A stretch of DNA of 64,000 bases, taken from assembly GCF_036785885.1 (NCBI RefSeq), contig NC_092312.1:10000001-10064000 (forward strand), read 5' to 3'. The notes below the pieces were generated by a model. That model saw only the letters and a program-made list of their open reading frames with translations. It was not told where the DNA came from and did no database searches. The DNA is from Coffea arabica. Its lineage: Eukaryota > Streptophyta > Magnoliopsida > Gentianales > Rubiaceae. A program made the translations under genes and the position numbers. This document shows positions 1 to 11,204 of the stretch, piece by piece (the stretch's first letter is position 1; each line of letters opens with the position of its first letter).

Positions 1-4
1 CTAA

Positions 5-12
5 TATAAATA
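5..12 (+). promoter_or_regulatory. TATA box of the peroxidase gene
   Basis: A perfect TATAAATA lies about 70 bases before the peroxidase start codon, a normal spacing for a plant core promoter with a short leader. The rest of the promoter is outside the window. Confidence 0.6.
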
Positions 13-80
13 GCTGCGAGGGGTTGCTAATCATCTCAAGGTAAAAGAGCTTAAATTCAGTGAGATGATCTGTCTTCTGC

Positions 81-1737
81 ATGGCTACCTCAAGAGTTTC
101 AAAGCATTTCTTGTTTCAGTTGATCTTCTTAGCTTTGATTGCTTTCAATCGTGCGAATGGGCAGGGCCTAACGCCTGATTTTTACAAACATACATGTCCC
201 AACCTTGTGTACACGATTAGAACTGTGGTGGATGAAGTAATGTCCGTGGCACCAACACTCGGTGGTCCTTTAATGAGAATGCACTTCCATGATTGTTTTG
301 TTAGGGTATGTAGAGATTGTTATTTATTACTGCTGTGTAATTTTCATGGTATTACCACCATTATACATACATATAGTTATTATGTATATATATTCAATCT
401 TCCAGTGCCTTCGATGAACGTATGTAATTGGCTTGCATGCATGCAGGGTTGCGATGGATCAGTGCTATTGGACACTCCTAATAAGACTGAAAAATATGCC
501 ATCCCAAACTTGAGCATTAGAGGATTTCAAATCATTGATAAAGTGAAGACTGCAGTAGAGAAAGTATGCCCAGGGATTGTTTCTTGTGCGGACGTGCTAG
601 CCGCAGTAGCAAGGGACGTAACCGTCGCGGTAATATCCTTTTCTTCTAGCACAGCACAAGTCAAGGAAATATATATTAGTAGCAGTAGTATCAATTTATT
701 TAACTCTCTGATCAGCTCTACTCAATAATATCAGTTAAATGGGCCGTCATGGGAAGTCGAATTTGGCCGAAGAGATGGAAGAGTTTCAACTGTCAATGAA
801 GCCTTGGCAAATTTATTGTCACCTTTTGCGAATATTAGCACTTTGAAACAGGGATTTCAGGCAAAAGGCTTAAGTGTCAAAGATCTGGTGGTGCTATCAG
901 GTGCCTACAACTTAATTTCCCTGCCCCTGCCTGCGTATATCACCTGATTTCTCCCATGCAACTTAATTTCCATTTGTTACCGTAATGTTACAAATTTAGT
1001 TCTTTATTTTTCGCAAACATAATTCCCCGTATTTTGATTATAACATATTTTGGACACGCTCAAATTTCAAATTCGACACATTTAGCCTTTTCTCTGCGTC
1101 ATGTTAGATAATATATAGTATATTTTTTCATTTCCTGTACACAATGAATGATACGGTTGGATTAGTCACGTAAATTGTCAAATTTTAGGAGAATAGGGAT
1201 TAGCCTCAAATACTTTACATGACGAAAATTGAAATATTTTAACCTCCCCCTCCCCCCCTTTTTTTTTTAAAAAAAAAAATTTTGGTTACCTAATTATATT
1301 AGCCTTTTGACGTGATCTCAGGAGGACACACCGTTGGAACTTCTCATTGCTCAGCCTTCAACAATCGTTTATACAACTTTACTGGCAAAGGTATTCAGAA
1401 TGATGCTGATCCCACATTGGATTCTGAATACGTCCCAAAATTGAAAAGTAAATGCAAATTCGGAGACCGGAATACACTGGTGGAGATGGATCCAGGAAGT
1501 TTCAAGACATTCGACCTATCCTACTTCTCTCTCGTGGCTAAAAGAAGGGGCCTTTTCCAGTCAGATGCAGCTCTACTTGATGATAGTGAAACCAGAGCTT
1601 ATGTTAAACTTCATGCTCTGAAAGATAAAGCCGGTTTCTTCAAGGACTTTGCCGATTCCATGATCAGGATGGGTAGAATTGGCGTTCTCACTGGGACTCG
1701 AGGTGAAATCAGGAAAGTCTGCACCAAGGTCAATTAA
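81..1737 (+). CDS. Class III secretory peroxidase, four exons
   Basis: Exons join(81..305, 447..629, 735..900, 1322..1737) give an uninterrupted 329-residue protein with GT-AG introns, the classic four-exon layout and length of plant class III peroxidases. Residues 1-27 form a signal peptide (hydrophobic core FQLIFLALIAF, ending near RANGQ), so the enzyme should be secreted to the wall or apoplast. There it would use hydrogen peroxide to oxidise phenolics. The distal haem motif MRMHFHDCFVR carries the catalytic Arg and His. The proximal haem ligand is the His in LSGGHTVGTSHC. GCDGSVLLD and VSCADVLA carry conserved disulfide cysteines and calcium-site residues. The C-terminal half (EMDPGSFKTFD, KRRGLFQSDAALL) resembles the Arabidopsis PRX27/PRX3-type branch; this is family recall, not an alignment. 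Introns 1 and 2 happen to be partly open, so naive ORFs read into them. Intron 3 is AT-rich with a C/T/A homopolymer run near 1244-1280. No disabling mutation was seen. Confidence 0.93.
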
Positions 1738-3521
1738 TGGTGGAGTCAATTACCTTCTGTCATTGATGCCCAAAGTGTAAAGTTAGGTGTTGAATTTTAT
1801 TGGCGTGCTGGTCTTCAATTCTTTGTTTACTAGTATTTTTTTTTTCTCGAGATTCATGTCTCATTTTTGGAAATTGTAAATCTTTCCCGACTTTGTAGTG
1901 GGGACTGGGGAGTCTCCTGGCAGAGATGTACAATCGATGTGCTTATCTAGCCATGTTTGTTTGGGATTCATTAGTACGTAATAAGAATGAGAAAATTTTG
2001 TGCGCTATCTTGCACTAATTCTACTATTATACTTCTACTGGAAATTTATCTACACCAATACATATATTTTTCAATTGGTTATTACTAATGGATGAATCAA
2101 CATGCATAATCCACCCCAAATGCATGATGTTAAATACTACACCATTTACATTCATTTTTATTTTCTTGAAATCAATATTTCTTACACTGGCCGTGCGTAC
2201 TCTTCTTTTTTTTTTTTTTAATGCAATAGGCTGCGTAAACATGAGCGAGCCTAAATGTACGACAATTTAATTCAGTTTGAATTTGAACTCTAAATTTTGC
2301 ATATATGACTTACATTTACTCCTATTAATGATTGTATTATCAGTGTAGAAGAAATTTAATCATTCTTCTTGCACGAAGAAAAAAACGAATGATTCTGATT
2401 CATTTGTTCTTCACGCTTGAATGGTAATTGTCAAATTGTCCATTTGGAACTCAAGTAAATTTTGTCTATTGTAGATGATTCGGTGGTTGCGTGCAAAAGT
2501 TGCAGGTTTTGCTGCTCTGAAAGTTGTGTTTAAAATTTTCCGTTTGTAAGCCGAGGAGCAGTTGGACGCATGCCATGAACTATGCACGTCGCCTGGTTGC
2601 TATTAAAACTGAGGAGCGGGTTTTGGGCAAGTAAACAACTTTGATTTTATTAAAGGAGATAATAAAGAAAATTCAGATTGAAAAGGTATCTTAGTTTTGA
2701 TTGGTTGGAGCCATGAGGGCTAGCTTGAAGTTGAAGTAGTTTTTTGTTTTTTTTTTTTCCTTTAATTATTATTTAATTACAAGTAATCCACAGTGATGAG
2801 ATCCATACATGAAATTACAACACAATACAATCACATTACAAATAAAAACTGGCAAATAGTGGAATGAATACTAACATGCAGTCGCCAACATAAAAAAAAA
2901 AAAAAAAGATTTTGCTAATACCTTAAATTCCATGATCTCATCCTTGGTGGATATAAACTTTGTTCACTCGGACATAAAATTTTTTATTCAAAATTATTCA
3001 GTAACCACACTGGTGAAGTTTCTAAATTATGCGAGTATATGAATTTATTGAGATGTGTGTCCGCTCTAAAAAAATAATAATTACTCTTTCCTACACCATC
3101 AGTGTAATTGATTTTCACAAAAGTAGACTAAGATGTCTGTTGTATGTATAAAATGAAAATTTGACATTTGACTAAAGAATTTATTATATGTCTGTGACGG
3201 GTGAAAATAAAAATTTGTTTACATTATGATGTAGGAAAGATTAAATTAACAAATAAATCGTTGAGATATCATCATGATTTAGTAATCTAGTTGCGGACAA
3301 ACGAAAATAAATTGGAAGCAGCCGTTACAACAAAAAGCTGAAGAAAACAAAAACAGAGTGATGTTGGGTTTTGTCCAGAATTTTCTTAACCGAAGGAAAC
3401 GTTAATGAAATTAAATTCTAGGTTTCCCAAATCTGATGCAATTTTTTAACCGACTTTTCCGTAATTTGAACCCTAGTCCCACACTGCTTAGGAAATCTCA
3501 AGTCTCAAGTATCATTACACA
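1738..3521. other. Intergenic, no gene seen
   Basis: This is the 3' flank of the peroxidase gene followed by AT-rich DNA with short poly-A/poly-T runs (for example near 2208-2219, 2745-2758 and 2892-2908). The small open frames around 2027-2270 overlap on both strands, have AT-driven composition and resemble no family known to me. Confidence 0.5.
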
Positions 3522-3528
3522 TATATAA
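3522..3528 (+). promoter_or_regulatory. Candidate TATA box of the 3661 gene
   Basis: TATATAA lies about 130 bases before the ATG at 3661, in a stretch that otherwise looks like a 5' leader (CT- and CA-rich). Position fits; nothing else supports it. Confidence 0.35.
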
Positions 3529-3660
3529 CTTGCACTTCCTGCAGAAAGAAACCCATCAACCAAATTAATTACTTTCTTTCCATCAGGTGATTCACATCGA
3601 AAGTTGGTTCTTTCTTCTACTGCTCAATATTCCAATTTGACTTTCCCTGTTTTTTCATCG

Positions 3661-4167
3661 ATGGCTGGAGAAGGTTTTGAGTACGATTCTCACTTTTGGC
3701 AAGACAATGCTATCATCAAGAATGAGAAGGATTTGCCATCAGACATCTTTTACATTCAGATCCGTTACCGGGAGATTCTCCTACGTAGCAACCTACACCC
3801 ACAGGAAAGATTAGAGCAGCCTTTTGTGGAAGAACCAATGAGCCCATTAACGGTGAGGTCGTTCTGGGTTTCGAAGACTTCGATGCTGGGGGATGATCAT
3901 GGCTATGGGGCAGGAGCTGCTGTACTATACGAGGTTCTTGCTTCCTTGGGAATTCCTCGTTATTTCATCACGCTTACTATCGATGAAGTGTCTTCTTATG
4001 CAGCAGCCAAGATCACAGAGCCAAGGAATATTGGTCGTGAAGTTTTGCCAATTGTTGTTGCGATTGAAGCTTCCAAGATGGAATCCATGGACGAGAGCAC
4101 CATAGCCCATCCTGGAATTTCGAAATTTGACATGCCTGCCACCAAGCGTCAAAGGATCCTCGTGTGA
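3661..4167 (+). CDS. Uncharacterised protein, possibly a RING-less relative of plant RING-H2 proteins
   Basis: This intronless frame encodes 168 residues from the first in-frame ATG at 3661. The open frame extends a little upstream, but without an ATG. Composition is gene-like, unlike the flanks. The N-terminal part contains DIFYIQIRYREILLR. The middle has VLYEVLASLGIPRYF, followed by an Ala-rich helix (DEVSSYAAAKI) and GREVLPIVVAIEASKM. This order (short beta-rich region, helix ending in a glycine-isoleucine turn, helix, GR-x-VLP strand) recalls the N-terminal region of some plant RING-H2 E3 ligase-like proteins. No Cys/His RING follows: the protein ends about 30 residues later in a basic ATKRQRILV tail. 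It could be a truncated paralogue or an independent small protein. No signal peptide or membrane segment was seen. Function is unknown. Confidence 0.5.
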   Translation: MAGEGFEYDSHFWQDNAIIKNEKDLPSDIFYIQIRYREILLRSNLHPQERLEQPFVEEPMSPLTVRSFWVSKTSMLGDDHGYGAGAAVLYEVLASLGIPRYFITLTIDEVSSYAAAKITEPRNIGREVLPIVVAIEASKMESMDESTIAHPGISKFDMPATKRQRILV

Positions 4168-4874
4168 TAAGACGAATTGAAGAATCCGTACTACGAAGGA
4201 TTGGTGATAGCTTTTGCGGTTGTGTTGGGAAACTGTAGACAAATTAATGTTAATCTTTGACTCATGTTAAAATAAGTTTAGTAGCTTATGCCTCGCAACA
4301 TTGGAAACATGGCTTGAGTTTGCATTGATTATATCGTCACAAAAGTTTGTTTTGGTTTTATTGTCTGTAATTTTGGTCTTAAACTAAAACTGAAATCGTC
4401 ATGTAATTGGTCTCAAAACTTTTGGTCGGATGAGTATTTCGTGGCATGACAAATTGAAAATATTGAAATTATCCTTCATTGTGGCCTAGTGAGGGGATTT
4501 TCCATGCCTCTGTTTTCTTCCCTTATTTTTGTTTGAGTGAATCAGCACAATCAGAAGCCTCAATAGTCTGTTTGACGATAATCTTCCCAATTATCCATCA
4601 AGTTGGGTGACCTCTCAAATTCACGGAAGCTCGTATGTTCCGAATAAACTTAAACAATAGGTTAAGCTGAAATTTTGTGACTGCACAATTATGTATATAG
4701 TTTGTCGGATTATATATTTTTGAGGGAGGGCATGTTTTTCCCCAAATTTTTTTTCCTTTGTTTTGATTGGAATTGTTCCGAGGATTGCCCTTTGTCTGTT
4801 CCCCTCAATGTTCAAACAGTAATGATTTTTTTTTTTTTTGGAAGCAATAGTAATGAAATTTAATCAATAGAGAA
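4168..4874. other. Intergenic, no gene seen
   Basis: This is 3' flank and AT-rich DNA with a poly-T run at about 4827-4840. The short minus-strand frames here have no recognisable features. Confidence 0.5.
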
Positions 4875-6576
4875 GGTTCGTTTGGATTCCTTGTTTTTGC
4901 ACCTGTTTTTGAAAAACTGTTTTTCACATTCCAAATGCTACAGTAAATGTGTATTTCAAAAACAATTCCAAAAACACCCATATCCAAACATTATATCAAA
5001 AACAACTCCAAATATGCAAATTTAATATGTATCTTTCAATTTATATTAATATAATATAAATTGAAATATGTAAATTGAATATGTAAATTGAAATATACAA
5101 ATTGAAAATTATATATTTATATGTTATATATTATATATTATATAAATATTTACATACATTAATATTATACATAATATAATATAATATACATAATATGTAA
5201 TATTGTATACATAAATGTATAAATATTTATACATAATATATTATGTACATTATATTATAATATATACATTATTAATGTACTTTCATTATTATGTACATTA
5301 TTGTGTATAATAATGTATAATAAAGTTATGTATAATATATAATATACATAATATGTAATAATGTATAAATGTATATTATGTATATTATATTATATATATA
5401 CAATATTATGTATATTATACAAATTGCAAAATTTTATATTATATATTTATATATTATATAAATATTTATATAATGAAATATACAATAAATATTACAAATT
5501 GAAATATTATATAAACACCATATTTATTAATATTCAAATATTTATAATTAATATTAATGTATATTATATATATTAAATATTTATAAATAATATATTTATT
5601 TATTTATTTATTCATATTATATATAATTTATTTATTTAATATATATTTTTATATATTTATAATATATTTATACAAAAAATATATATTATAAAATTATATA
5701 TAATATAATATAATATATATTATATAGATTATACATTTATATAAATGTACATTTATACATAATATATATATTTATGTATATTTATAATTTACATTTATAT
5801 TATGTATTATATATAATATAATACATTGATACATTTATATTAATATACATAATATTAATTTTACATTTATACATAATATTAATACATTTATATATTTATA
5901 TATTTATATTAATTATATTAATACATTTATACATAATATTAATATATATTTATGATATATTAATTTATACATTTATATAATATTCATTTATAATTTATAT
6001 ATTTATAATAATATACACTTATACATTTCTAAATATATTTATATTATGTATTACATATAATATAATACATTTATATATTTTTATATAAATATATAAATAT
6101 ATTTATTTATAAATATTTATAAATGTATTATAAATGCATAAATATATATTTATATGAAATATATAATTTATAATTTATAATTTTTACATTTATATAATAT
6201 TAATTTATAATTTATACATTTATAATAATATACATTTATAAATATATTTATATTATGTATTATGTATAATATAATACATTTATAATATATTGATATATTT
6301 TTATATAAATATATAAATATATTTATTTATAAATATTTATAAATGTATTATAAATGCATAAATATATATAAATTATAAATTATAAAATACTCAAAAATAT
6401 GTTTTAAAAATACCTCTAAAAATAATCCAAAAAACATCTACAGTAAAAGTTTTTCATATAGTTTTTGAAAAACAACCCCAAAAACAACTAATCCAAACGG
6501 ACTTGTATTTCAAAAACGAAATGCTACAGTATTGTTTTTGAAAAATAACCCCAAAAACAGCTAATCCAAACGGACC
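4875..6576. mobile_element. TIR element with an expanded AT-rich core
   Basis: The left end starts GGTTCGTTTGGATT and the right end is the reverse complement of GGTCCGTTTGGATT. Similarity continues inwards for roughly 100 bases: both arms contain TTTTTGAAAAA-type segments and an ATGCTACAGTA motif. The right terminus is present twice, near 6482-6502 and 6553-6575, 72 bases apart. No clear target duplication was identified, so the superfamily is uncertain (hAT- or Harbinger-like ends). The core from about 5010 to 6390 is nearly pure A/T. Confidence 0.6.
5010..6390. repeat. 1.4 kb AT-rich tandem-derived tract
   Basis: The tract consists almost only of TATA, ATTTATA, ATAATATA and related words. 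It includes an approximately 205-base direct duplication, clear when 6045-6160 is compared with 6250-6370. It probably grew by slippage inside the surrounding TIR element. The 5361-5576 open frame is a by-product of this composition. Confidence 0.85.
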
Positions 6577-6982
6577 CCACGAGATTTCAGATACAGCTTG
6601 ATTCTCTATCCCCCGAGGGGTCAAATCTATCAAACATATTAGGGAAATTTGTCAAATTGGTCCCTAACATATGTCAACAAAACTTTTTTAGTCCTTAACA
6701 TTTAAAATCAGTCAGAATTGTTCCTAACATTTAAATTTTGATCCATTTTAGTCCTAATACTCGTATTTACTCATTTCTTGGACTGAAAATAGCATCTTTT
6801 TCACATTTTCTTGCTATTCTCTTCCTCCATTACACACTCCATCCAGTTGCAGCTATATTTTTTTTCTTCAATTTCGTTCTTTCAATGAGACAATTAGGAC
6901 ACAAATGCGAAAATATGAAGGAAATATGGCTTTACTCAACTGAAAATGAAGTGTATTTTTCGATTTTACCCTTGAAAATATG

Positions 6983-8254
6983 TGTAAGTCCCAAAGACAA
7001 CCAAGAGGGGGGGTGAATTGGGTTGATTAAAATCCTAACCAAATTTATGCACTTTTTCTTTAATAAAAATTTACCTTCTTTTCTAGTAATGATTAACCAA
7101 GTAGATTAGAAGACAGGAGCAATATTGATCAGAAAAATAAGTATAGAAAAGCAATGAGAATTTTATTAAACAGAAAAGTAAAATAGGGAATCAAACCAGG
7201 TGTCTACCAAGCTATCCTCAAACTTGAAGACCAAACACTAGGAAGAGCAACTTCTCTTTGATGAAAGAAGATCAACTAGATGTACAATGGAGGGAGCACT
7301 TCCTCCTCGCCCTAAGCCTCACTTAGTCAAGCTAAGAAGTTTTACAATCACTCAGAAAACCCTCAACAAAGCTACACTAAAGATCCTTTCAACCACAAAA
7401 GAAATGCTCAACAGAAATTCACACCACTTTAATACAAATCTGCTTTGGAGACTATTTTCTAGCTAAAATATCTCTTGAGAACTTGTAAACAAAGTGTTCA
7501 AAAGTCTTTACTTCGTTCAGACCAGTTTAATTTTAAAGGGAACCAGAAATGGGCTTCATCAATGCTTCCAACGGATAGAAGGCAGCTGAAGAGTCAACTA
7601 GCCGTTGGGGCTGTCGGACGTCCGACGATCGAATCATCGTCCGAACCAATCGTCCGATGATAGCCATGTTGAGGTTCGGACGTCCGATGAGTTTTTTGTC
7701 GTCCGACAGCACAGCGTCCGACCTTGGGCCGAGAGCTAGCAAGTTATCTTGGAATTTTTCGGACGTCCGATCTGGTTGATATGCGTCCGAGGTGTGCGTC
7801 CGATCCTTCCGGACGTCCGATGCTCCCATATGAGCGTCCGACAGAGCTTCCTTCCTGATGTTCTTCATCCTTTCGGACGTCCGACAGATTCCTTTCGGCC
7901 GTCCGACCTGATTGTCCTGTTTTTGCTTCACATTTTGGTTGTTTTGCTTTTGATGACATATTCGAACCTGATTCTTGGATAGACAAAAACACTTGTTTTC
8001 GAAGAAGGTTAGATAAATATTTCAAAGTGCCAAGAATGACACACAAGACACACTTAAAAGACAGTATCTTTGATCGGAACAAAACAATTACTAAATTCAT
8101 TTATATTATTTCAATCTTGTTTGCCACATCCAAAGCATCGTAGACTGGAGTCAATCAGACATATGCTTTCCTTGTTCCATCAGGCCTGATCAAAGTGTTC
8201 ACTTTCTTGGTCTGTATAAACGAACTTTTGTGATCATCAAAACCAAGAATAACA
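6983..8254. mobile_element. Solo LTR nested in the MULE MITE
   Basis: The 1272-base insert begins TGTAAG and ends ATAACA (TG..CA ends) and is flanked by a perfect 5-base duplication ATATG (6978-6982 and 8255-8259). It has no internal coding region, so it fits a solo LTR left by LTR-LTR recombination. The outer sequence contains the G-rich word AAGAGGGGGGGTGAATTGG, common in plant LTR repeats as far as I recall. The 7.6-7.9 kb part carries an array of CGGACGTCCG palindromes. Confidence 0.75.
7615..7905. repeat. Array of CGGACGTCCG palindromes in the solo LTR
   Basis: Five perfect copies of the 10-base palindrome occur at 7615-7624, 7677-7686, 7760-7769, 7810-7819 and 7874-7883. A one-base variant (CGGCCGTCCG) lies at 7896-7905, and several half-sites CGTCCGA lie between them. 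Spacings are 50-83 bases and not regular. The region is far richer in CpG than its AT-rich surroundings. Confidence 0.85.
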
Positions 8255-8429
8255 ATATGCCTACGTGAGAGAGACGTGCTATTTTCAGTCGGAGAAATGA
8301 GCAAATACGAGCATTATGACAAAAATGGATCATAATATAAATCTTAGAGACAATTCAGGCTAATTTTAAATGATAGGGACTAAAAAAGTTTTTTTGGCAA
8401 ATGCTAGGGACCAATTTGGCAAATTTCCC

Positions 8430-8757
8430 AACATATTATTCAGGCAGCGCGCATTTGTTGAAGCCTTGAAGGTACACAACTATATTTGTCCCCAGTGGAT
8501 TCTGGGATTGCAATTAGAGTTCTACTACAACTAACAGAATTAAGAATGCAATATGAATGGGAGAGTCATTCCATTGGGGCATGGACAGAACAGAGGTGCC
8601 TTTTGATATGGGGATATATTATTACCCTATCAACTCGTGGAAATATTCGATATTTATTACACGACCTAATCACCTAGGGTGCTACTTGGGGATAATAGTA
8701 ATAATATACTCTTAAAAGATTCCCTCGTTTAGTTCTACGAATGATCAATTACGTCAC
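8430..8757. other. Short intergenic gap, nothing recognised
   Basis: After the MULE target duplication there are about 320 bases of unremarkable sequence before the next element. The small open frame at 8486-8677 has no recognisable features. Confidence 0.4.
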
Positions 8758-9700
8758 GAGGGCATCCACATTAGAGTGTAATTCACATACCAAATCAACA
8801 TTCAACTATCTTCTCTTTTATTATACTCACATTCAATATATATTACATTCCACATGGTATATATGATAGTATGGGTTCACAATCAAATCAAATATTTATT
8901 TTAATAATGCACAACTTATATTCTGTAAATAAATAAAGTAATTTTTTAAAAATAATTTCATTATTTTTTTAAAATAAATTATTAAATTTCTTAAATTTTT
9001 TACCTTTTGAATTTTTTATTTTCTACAAAATAATATTATTAAATTCTGAGTTTGAACAATATATCTTTTTCTATCTCTCAAACAATAATATATTGTTATT
9101 TTTTGAAAAATAATTATGTAATTATTAAACAAATATGTGATATCTCAAATGTGAAAATATCATAATAATCCATACTTAATTAATAATTCTCTATGTAATT
9201 AATTGGACTCTATAACATAATATTACATAATTTAAATCAAATAAAATGCAAATAATAACATAATGAATACCAGTTTTCATTGTTATGGCCTCCGAACCGT
9301 TTCCAAATATGCTCGACCAAGTCCGATCGAAGTTCATGATGTAGTTCTCGACCACGTAATTCCGCTTGCAAAGAGGTTGAGAAAAATAAATGAGAGAATA
9401 AGAGAAATAATAGAGTAGGATAATATATATATATATATATATAAGGTGTCTTGTGTGTTTATATAGAGAGAACCAAAAAATGACCGTTTAAAAAAAATTG
9501 AACGTTAACTTGCACCATGAAATTTTAGCTATTGTCCATGTTTAATCAAATTTATTCGTTGCAAAAAAAGATCCACTATCTCCTCTTTTTCAGCAGCATT
9601 TACACGTATTATTCTAATGATGCGTGTAATGCTCATTTCATGGCTTTTGTGGCCATGTAATGAATCTATACCTCCCATGACATGCTATTGGAGTTGCGTT
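8758..9700 (-). mobile_element. Degenerate PIF/Harbinger-derived element, copy 1 (inverted)
   Basis: This stretch is the reverse complement of the better preserved element at 23944-24844. The match covers the terminal GCATCCACA motif at 8761, a long AT-rich middle (about 8880-9270), a transposase-tail segment (about 9276-9385, minus strand) and the subterminal GATGCGTGTAAT motif near 9620. It carries an (AT)n run at about 9421-9444. The right terminus is decayed, so the end is approximate and the flanking TAA duplication is not visible. Confidence 0.65.
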
Positions 9701-9821
9701 GAGTCCAACAGCATTACCAACACATTTAAGACGATGTTGTAGCATGTACCTTTTTTTTTGACACATTATATCATATGCCCTTGGATGTTACATTTGTGTT
9801 ACACTTTAGTTTATGGATTAA

Positions 9822-9965
9822 TCTTATATACGTTATCAGTATATATACTATCACCATTAGATATATGACACATGTAAATTTGAATTTGAAATTCAAATTT
9901 TGATCATGCGTCGTCCATCCAACCTTAATAGTGTATACACTGACAGTGCATACAAAATTTACTCT
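9822..9965. repeat. Small MITE-like inverted repeat
   Basis: The left end (TATACGTTATCAGTATATA, followed by CACCATTAGAT) mirrors the right end (GTGTATACACTGACAGTGCA). A related copy with the same CACTGACAGTGTATA and CACCATTAGATG words is nested in the hAT element at about 49893-50045. No coding capacity; family not assigned. Confidence 0.5.
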
Positions 9966-11085
9966 TAGTTTAATGTGAGTCTTGTACTTGACACATGTAA
10001 AGAATTTAAGTAAATGGACCAATGTCATATTAAAACCTATACTGCAATATGGCTCAAAACTTTTAAGATAAAATTCAAAATCATTTATTACTGATCATAT
10101 TTGTTCTGGGTTTATTTAACGAGTGCCTATTTTAATAGGGATTCATTAACACGCTTGAATTCCACTCGATCTGTCATATATATATATATACACATATACT
10201 AACAATTACTATCTTTCATCATATTTTTTCACTTTTTCTAGTTAATTTTTCCAAAAATCTAACACCTGAAATATTTGGCACCTGTTAGACATTTTTCTGT
10301 TATTCTTGGGTCCTGTCAAACATATCTTAGCATCACGTGTTTATCCGTGTTCCATTCCATGTTTCATGCCGGCTGCCGTACTACTGCGAGTGAAACAGGA
10401 TTATAGAAGAATCAAGTGATGAATGTCTGAGAACTTCTTTAATAAATGAAGCAATTGCAAATATATAACCTAAAGCATCCCTCTGTTTAAAGAGCCTTCC
10501 AATTTTCATTCTGAACTTCTTCTCTCTTTTTTTAATAAATGAAATTTGATTTTTCAATTTTCTGTTTGTACTAGACAGCATTAAATCTGGCTTACTTGGT
10601 GCTTAAGATTTCTCAACAAATTTTCATTTTGCCTACCCCCCCCCCCTTTTCTCTTTTCCGCTTGAAGATAAGTTAACAAAAGAATCATTTCATACAAAAA
10701 TGTAGAAAAGAAGAAACCACGCAACTCAATTCATGCAGCACCTCTCCTACACAAGTCAATTTAGCATCATATACCTTTTTCAAGACCTCTGTTTCTTGGA
10801 TTCGAAGGTCATTCATATGCTCACAATCAACAAAATAAAATAAAAAAATCACCTGAGTCGATTCTACGCATCAAGTATTTGATATTGACGACTCATTGTA
10901 ATGAGGCCACACATTCGAACTAAAGATCATCTGCCAGTACTAAAATGAATGTAGAAGCAAAAAAGAGATAAGGGATGAGCAGCTAGCTTGTTATTCTTTC
11001 CTTTACCCATGCAAAAGAAACTCTTAACATTCCTCATCACGTTCCTTCGTTCCTCGGGCATCCTCTATTGGCTTGGTCAAGACAT
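9966..11085. other. Intergenic, no gene seen
   Basis: AT-rich DNA with a poly-C run at about 10637-10646 and short open frames that have no family features. It probably includes the distal promoter of the NHL gene at 11205. Confidence 0.4.
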
Positions 11086-11093
11086 TATATATT
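11086..11093 (+). promoter_or_regulatory. Candidate TATA box of the first NHL gene
   Basis: TATATATT lies about 115 bases upstream of the ATG at 11205, with a plausible 5' leader after it that includes a poly-T/poly-A run near 11167-11200. Confidence 0.4.
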
Positions 11094-11204
11094 TAAACAA
11101 CCATCCAAAATATATCCTGTTCATCATCAATCTTTCCTCAAAACATTTGTCACTTACAACTGCCACAAAAAAATTTTTTTTTTTTTTTATAAAAAAAAAG
11201 TATC

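Larger units (their letters stand above)
6642..8429. mobile_element. MULE-type MITE interrupted by a solo LTR
   Basis: A perfect 9-base target duplication AACATATTA (6633-6641 and 8430-8438) flanks ends beginning GGGAAATTTG. The terminal inverted repeats are about 155 bases (6642-6797 against 8273-8429) and roughly 80% identical by eye, including GTCCCTA and ACTGAAAATAGCA near the inner limit. A 9-base duplication with long TIRs is the signature of Mutator-like elements. Removing the nested LTR and its 5-base duplication leaves about 510 bases with no coding capacity, so it is a non-autonomous MITE. Confidence 0.85.

Noticed and set aside
5361-5576. Tyr/Ile-rich 71-codon frame
   Set aside because: Entirely inside the AT-only tract; composition explains it.
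7475-8100. Frames over the CGGACGTCCG array as a Ser/Arg-rich protein
   Set aside because: Frames are open on both strands because the repeated motif lacks stops. The sequence lies wholly within a solo LTR.
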